From positions 2,978,501 through 3,042,500 of the forward strand of contig NC_135241.1 in the NCBI RefSeq assembly GCF_947623445.1: 64,000 nucleotides of DNA. The letters run 5' to 3'. The DNA is from Clavelina lepadiformis. Lineage: Eukaryota > Chordata > Ascidiacea > Aplousobranchia > Clavelinidae. Within the stretch, counting starts at the first letter, position 1, and each line of letters begins with the position of its first letter. The notes below the pieces were generated by a model, which made no database searches, was not told where the DNA came from, and saw only the letters and a list, made by a program, of their open reading frames with translations. Below, piece by piece: positions 61,501-64,000 of this stretch. A program made the translations under genes and the position numbers.

Positions 61501-64000
61501 TACCAAAGAAACTGAGTTAATCTTTTGCAAAATATTTCCCACGTTTTTAAAAAAGACATGAAGACAAAAATCAGTAAGTTACGTTACTATAATAAAGACT
61601 CCTATAAACTTAGCATCTTCAATCGACGACAGCGTTACTCTTAAAATGAAAATACGGCACAAAAGATGATGTTTTCAAAAAATTTTGTCACTCCCTTCAA
61701 TTCAATTGGCATCGCCCATTCACAGTTCTGCATGAGTGAAAGTCAATAATTTAGGTCTATTAGTCAATTTTAGGCCATTACCAAAAGACAACATTACCAA
61801 ATCGCTACAATGGCAGACACAATGTTTATGTGAACAATATAAAAAACGATATTTGGAAGTTTTTTAAATTTGTTTTATAAGCAAACTTGACAGCCGCCAT
61901 TTTGCCCAAAGCTCGAATACTGATTGAAAGACCGCATAGTGTCTAAAACGTGGCAGACAAGCTTATGTTCTTAAATGACTATAATTAATTTAGTTTTATT
62001 ACATTTATTACAACGAAAAGTTTGTCCTTATTATGTGTAAGACTTGCGATTTTTGTTTTTCCTTGTGACCAAAAATTGCAATAATATGTGTAACAACCAT
62101 TTTTTCGGCCAGTTCATGTCCAATGTTATTTGGTAAGCGCGCTGTCATTGTCACGCAATTGTATTAGTTTCAAGAGCAAAGCGAAATGTTTGAAAGATTC
62201 TTTTTGTTTGCTGAAGCGTTATTTGCAGAATAGGAAGGTGAACGACGCTTGTGAGTAGATCAGAGGAAAAAACTTTGCGTGTTGAGCGAAGCGACTCAGC
62301 CGTGTAGTAAGAATAAGAACTATTTAACGTTCTGTGCTAAAGCATTCCGTGTTGAAAACTTAGTCAAGTGGATTTTTGCGTTTTGTTGGTAGCATAGTAC
62401 ACGAATTCCCAGTAAATTTTAAAATATTTAACATCGATTAGCAACCACCGCAGATAGGAGATAATAAAAATGGTGGCCACATAAGGCTAAGGTTAAAGTT
62501 CTTTATATACCACCTCATAGCGAGTTAGTATAATGATTAGTTTTAAGGAATCGGTTTTCGCAACAATTTCTTTAATGCGCAGTCTTACGAAGCTGGTAAC
62601 GAAATGCAAGGAAGAAAGTTTTGCGGTCGCGCTGCTGTTAAGTTCAAGTTGCCTAACTGTCTCTTTGCTACACCTTCTCTGTGATTACGTCATTCTTATA
62701 CGCATGCATAGACACCACATACAATGGCTACTGACGGCCAACGAAATGAAAATTAACCACATATTTGATAGATTTGGTTTGTTAGCATACAATCACGTGA
62801 TTGCTCTTGAAATTGGTGGCAAATTGCATCTAAACGTCACAGTTCATTGTTATTGTGCAGAAATGTTTAAATTCTCTGCAGCGTTCATTAAGTTCTTATA
62901 AATAAAAAACAGAAGGAAACAAGAAAAACTAATAACGTATACCTTCTGTATGGCATAGGTAATTCTAAGGTGACGCAATGGTATAAGTTCAAGCAATTCC
63001 GGTTTCAACTTCACTTAGCAGGTTTTGGAAGGGCTATACTGCTCGAGCTATAGCTTCGTGGGTTTCGCCCGCGGTTGGTAGATGAGTTTGTACTTTCGAC
63101 GACCTTAATCTGCGAAATCCGAATCGGCGACATGCGCTTTGAAACAAACTTTGACAGTTTAACTTAAGCTGAAGTTTCACGCGAGAATCCCACTTCGTAA
63201 ATTTTCTTGACTGTCAACGCGCACTACGTTATAGACATTTGCATTGGAGTAAATCTGTGTCATAAAGGCAGATGTGATAAGTTAATCTGAAACACGTAGT
63301 CGGATTTTTAAACAAGTATCATAAGGCAGCTTACTGCATGAGGCCCCACACACGCCAAAGGTCAATTTTGAACAAACATGTATGTCGCACGCAATATGAC
63401 GTTATTAACCATTAACTTCCTTGACGTTGCCAGTCCTGGGTAACTTTGACTAAGTCCAACGACATATAGCATTGCCATACAGTAAGTCTGAGGATGATAA
63501 GCATCTAAATTTTTAGAAAACATAGAGACGTTTTTCCACAAGTATAGCCTCTAGCCAAGGCCGCGATTAAAGCCGCAACAGAAACGTTACGTAACCAGAA
63601 GTTACATAAGCACGGGTTTATATAATTATTTCTTATATATAAAATGATGCAAGAATGACGACTTACACTTGAAACAGCAAGTACATCAGAGCTTCGCACC
63701 TGAATCCGATAATTACTTTGGTGTTCTGGTTGATTAAGTGGACGCACTTTGTCAAAAGAAGTCATGAAAGTGATGGAGCAACAGGCAAAAACAAAAGAGC
63801 CAACTGAGTTGTAATCATATTGCGGAGTTATCCTACTGGATGAAATTAAATCTAAAATGTGTTTTATGCTTTTATATCTGGTGATTTCCTATAGGTCCAG
63901 TTCAGACAGTCCCTGGGTAGATCGCCACTAAAATGTGTTTCACCGCTACATGGCGCTTTTTAAAAAATAGCTGGCGACTTGGCACACCGGCAGATGAAAA
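55578..64000. other. Long AT-rich non-coding stretch to window end
   Basis: About 8.4 kb of AT-rich sequence with no supported exon. A TATA-like tatataaggg at 56266-56275 has no convincing downstream frame. A short tandem ataat run is at 58022-58045. The 122-codon frame at 62533-62901 lacks recognisable features. Confidence 0.5.

Noticed and set aside
62533-62901. 122-codon plus-strand frame as a gene
   Set aside because: No splice context, no recognised motif, and composition like the surrounding AT-rich DNA.
1-64000. CRISPR arrays, bacterial operons, rRNA genes or prophage
   Set aside because: The window is clearly intron-bearing animal DNA; no regularly spaced repeats or rRNA-like sequence were seen.

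Overview
This is a eukaryotic chromosome segment, AT-rich, with small introns (mostly 45-400 bp) and closely packed genes. The gene set and protein sequences are chordate-like but divergent, and short intergenic gaps suggest transcript trans-splicing. It best fits an ascidian tunicate of Ciona type; this is an inference from gene content and architecture, not a search. I rebuilt the gene models by eye from reading-frame continuity, GT/AG junctions, codon phase and remembered family sequences. Coordinates are CDS only, not UTRs.

Layout. 1-4016: the 3' part of ARCN1 (coatomer delta), whose first exon lies off the left edge. 4017-9011: intergenic, holding a hAT-type MITE nested in an older repeat and a tRNA-derived SINE. 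9012-14579: single-exon QTRT2 followed 181 bp later by PNN (pinin), a candidate two-gene operon. 15775-17305 (minus): actin maturation protease (ACTMAP). 17815-23333: a very long, divergent NAP1-family histone chaperone with a roughly 720-residue repeat-containing extension ending in CKQQ. 23726-24332: a small unrecognised signal-peptide/single-pass membrane protein. 25020-27262 (minus) and 28272-29838 (plus): two Golgi glycan enzymes in head-to-head order, a GXYLT-type glucoside xylosyltransferase and a UST-type uronyl 2-O-sulfotransferase. 32332-39564: NUP133 in 25 exons. 40297-44271: LRRC43 in 12 exons. 44575-46276 (minus): a HAD phosphatase of bacterial-looking type, tail to tail with LRRC43.

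46.3-64 kb looks almost gene-free. Its left part (46.6-48.6 kb) is a repeat cluster: tRNA-like SINE heads, a hAT MITE with a perfect 8-bp target duplication, an approximately 85-bp tandem repeat, and a second copy of the SINE seen at 8.4 kb. The rest is AT-rich non-coding DNA with one plausible orphan first exon (55456-55577) and a pair of inverted T-box half-sites (53.55 kb). It may be the upstream or intronic regulatory domain of a gene beyond the right edge.

Most genes are housekeeping: vesicle coat, queuosine tRNA modification, splicing, nuclear pore, actin maturation. LRRC43 belongs to a motile-cilium-associated family. The most unusual object is the extended NAP1-like gene.
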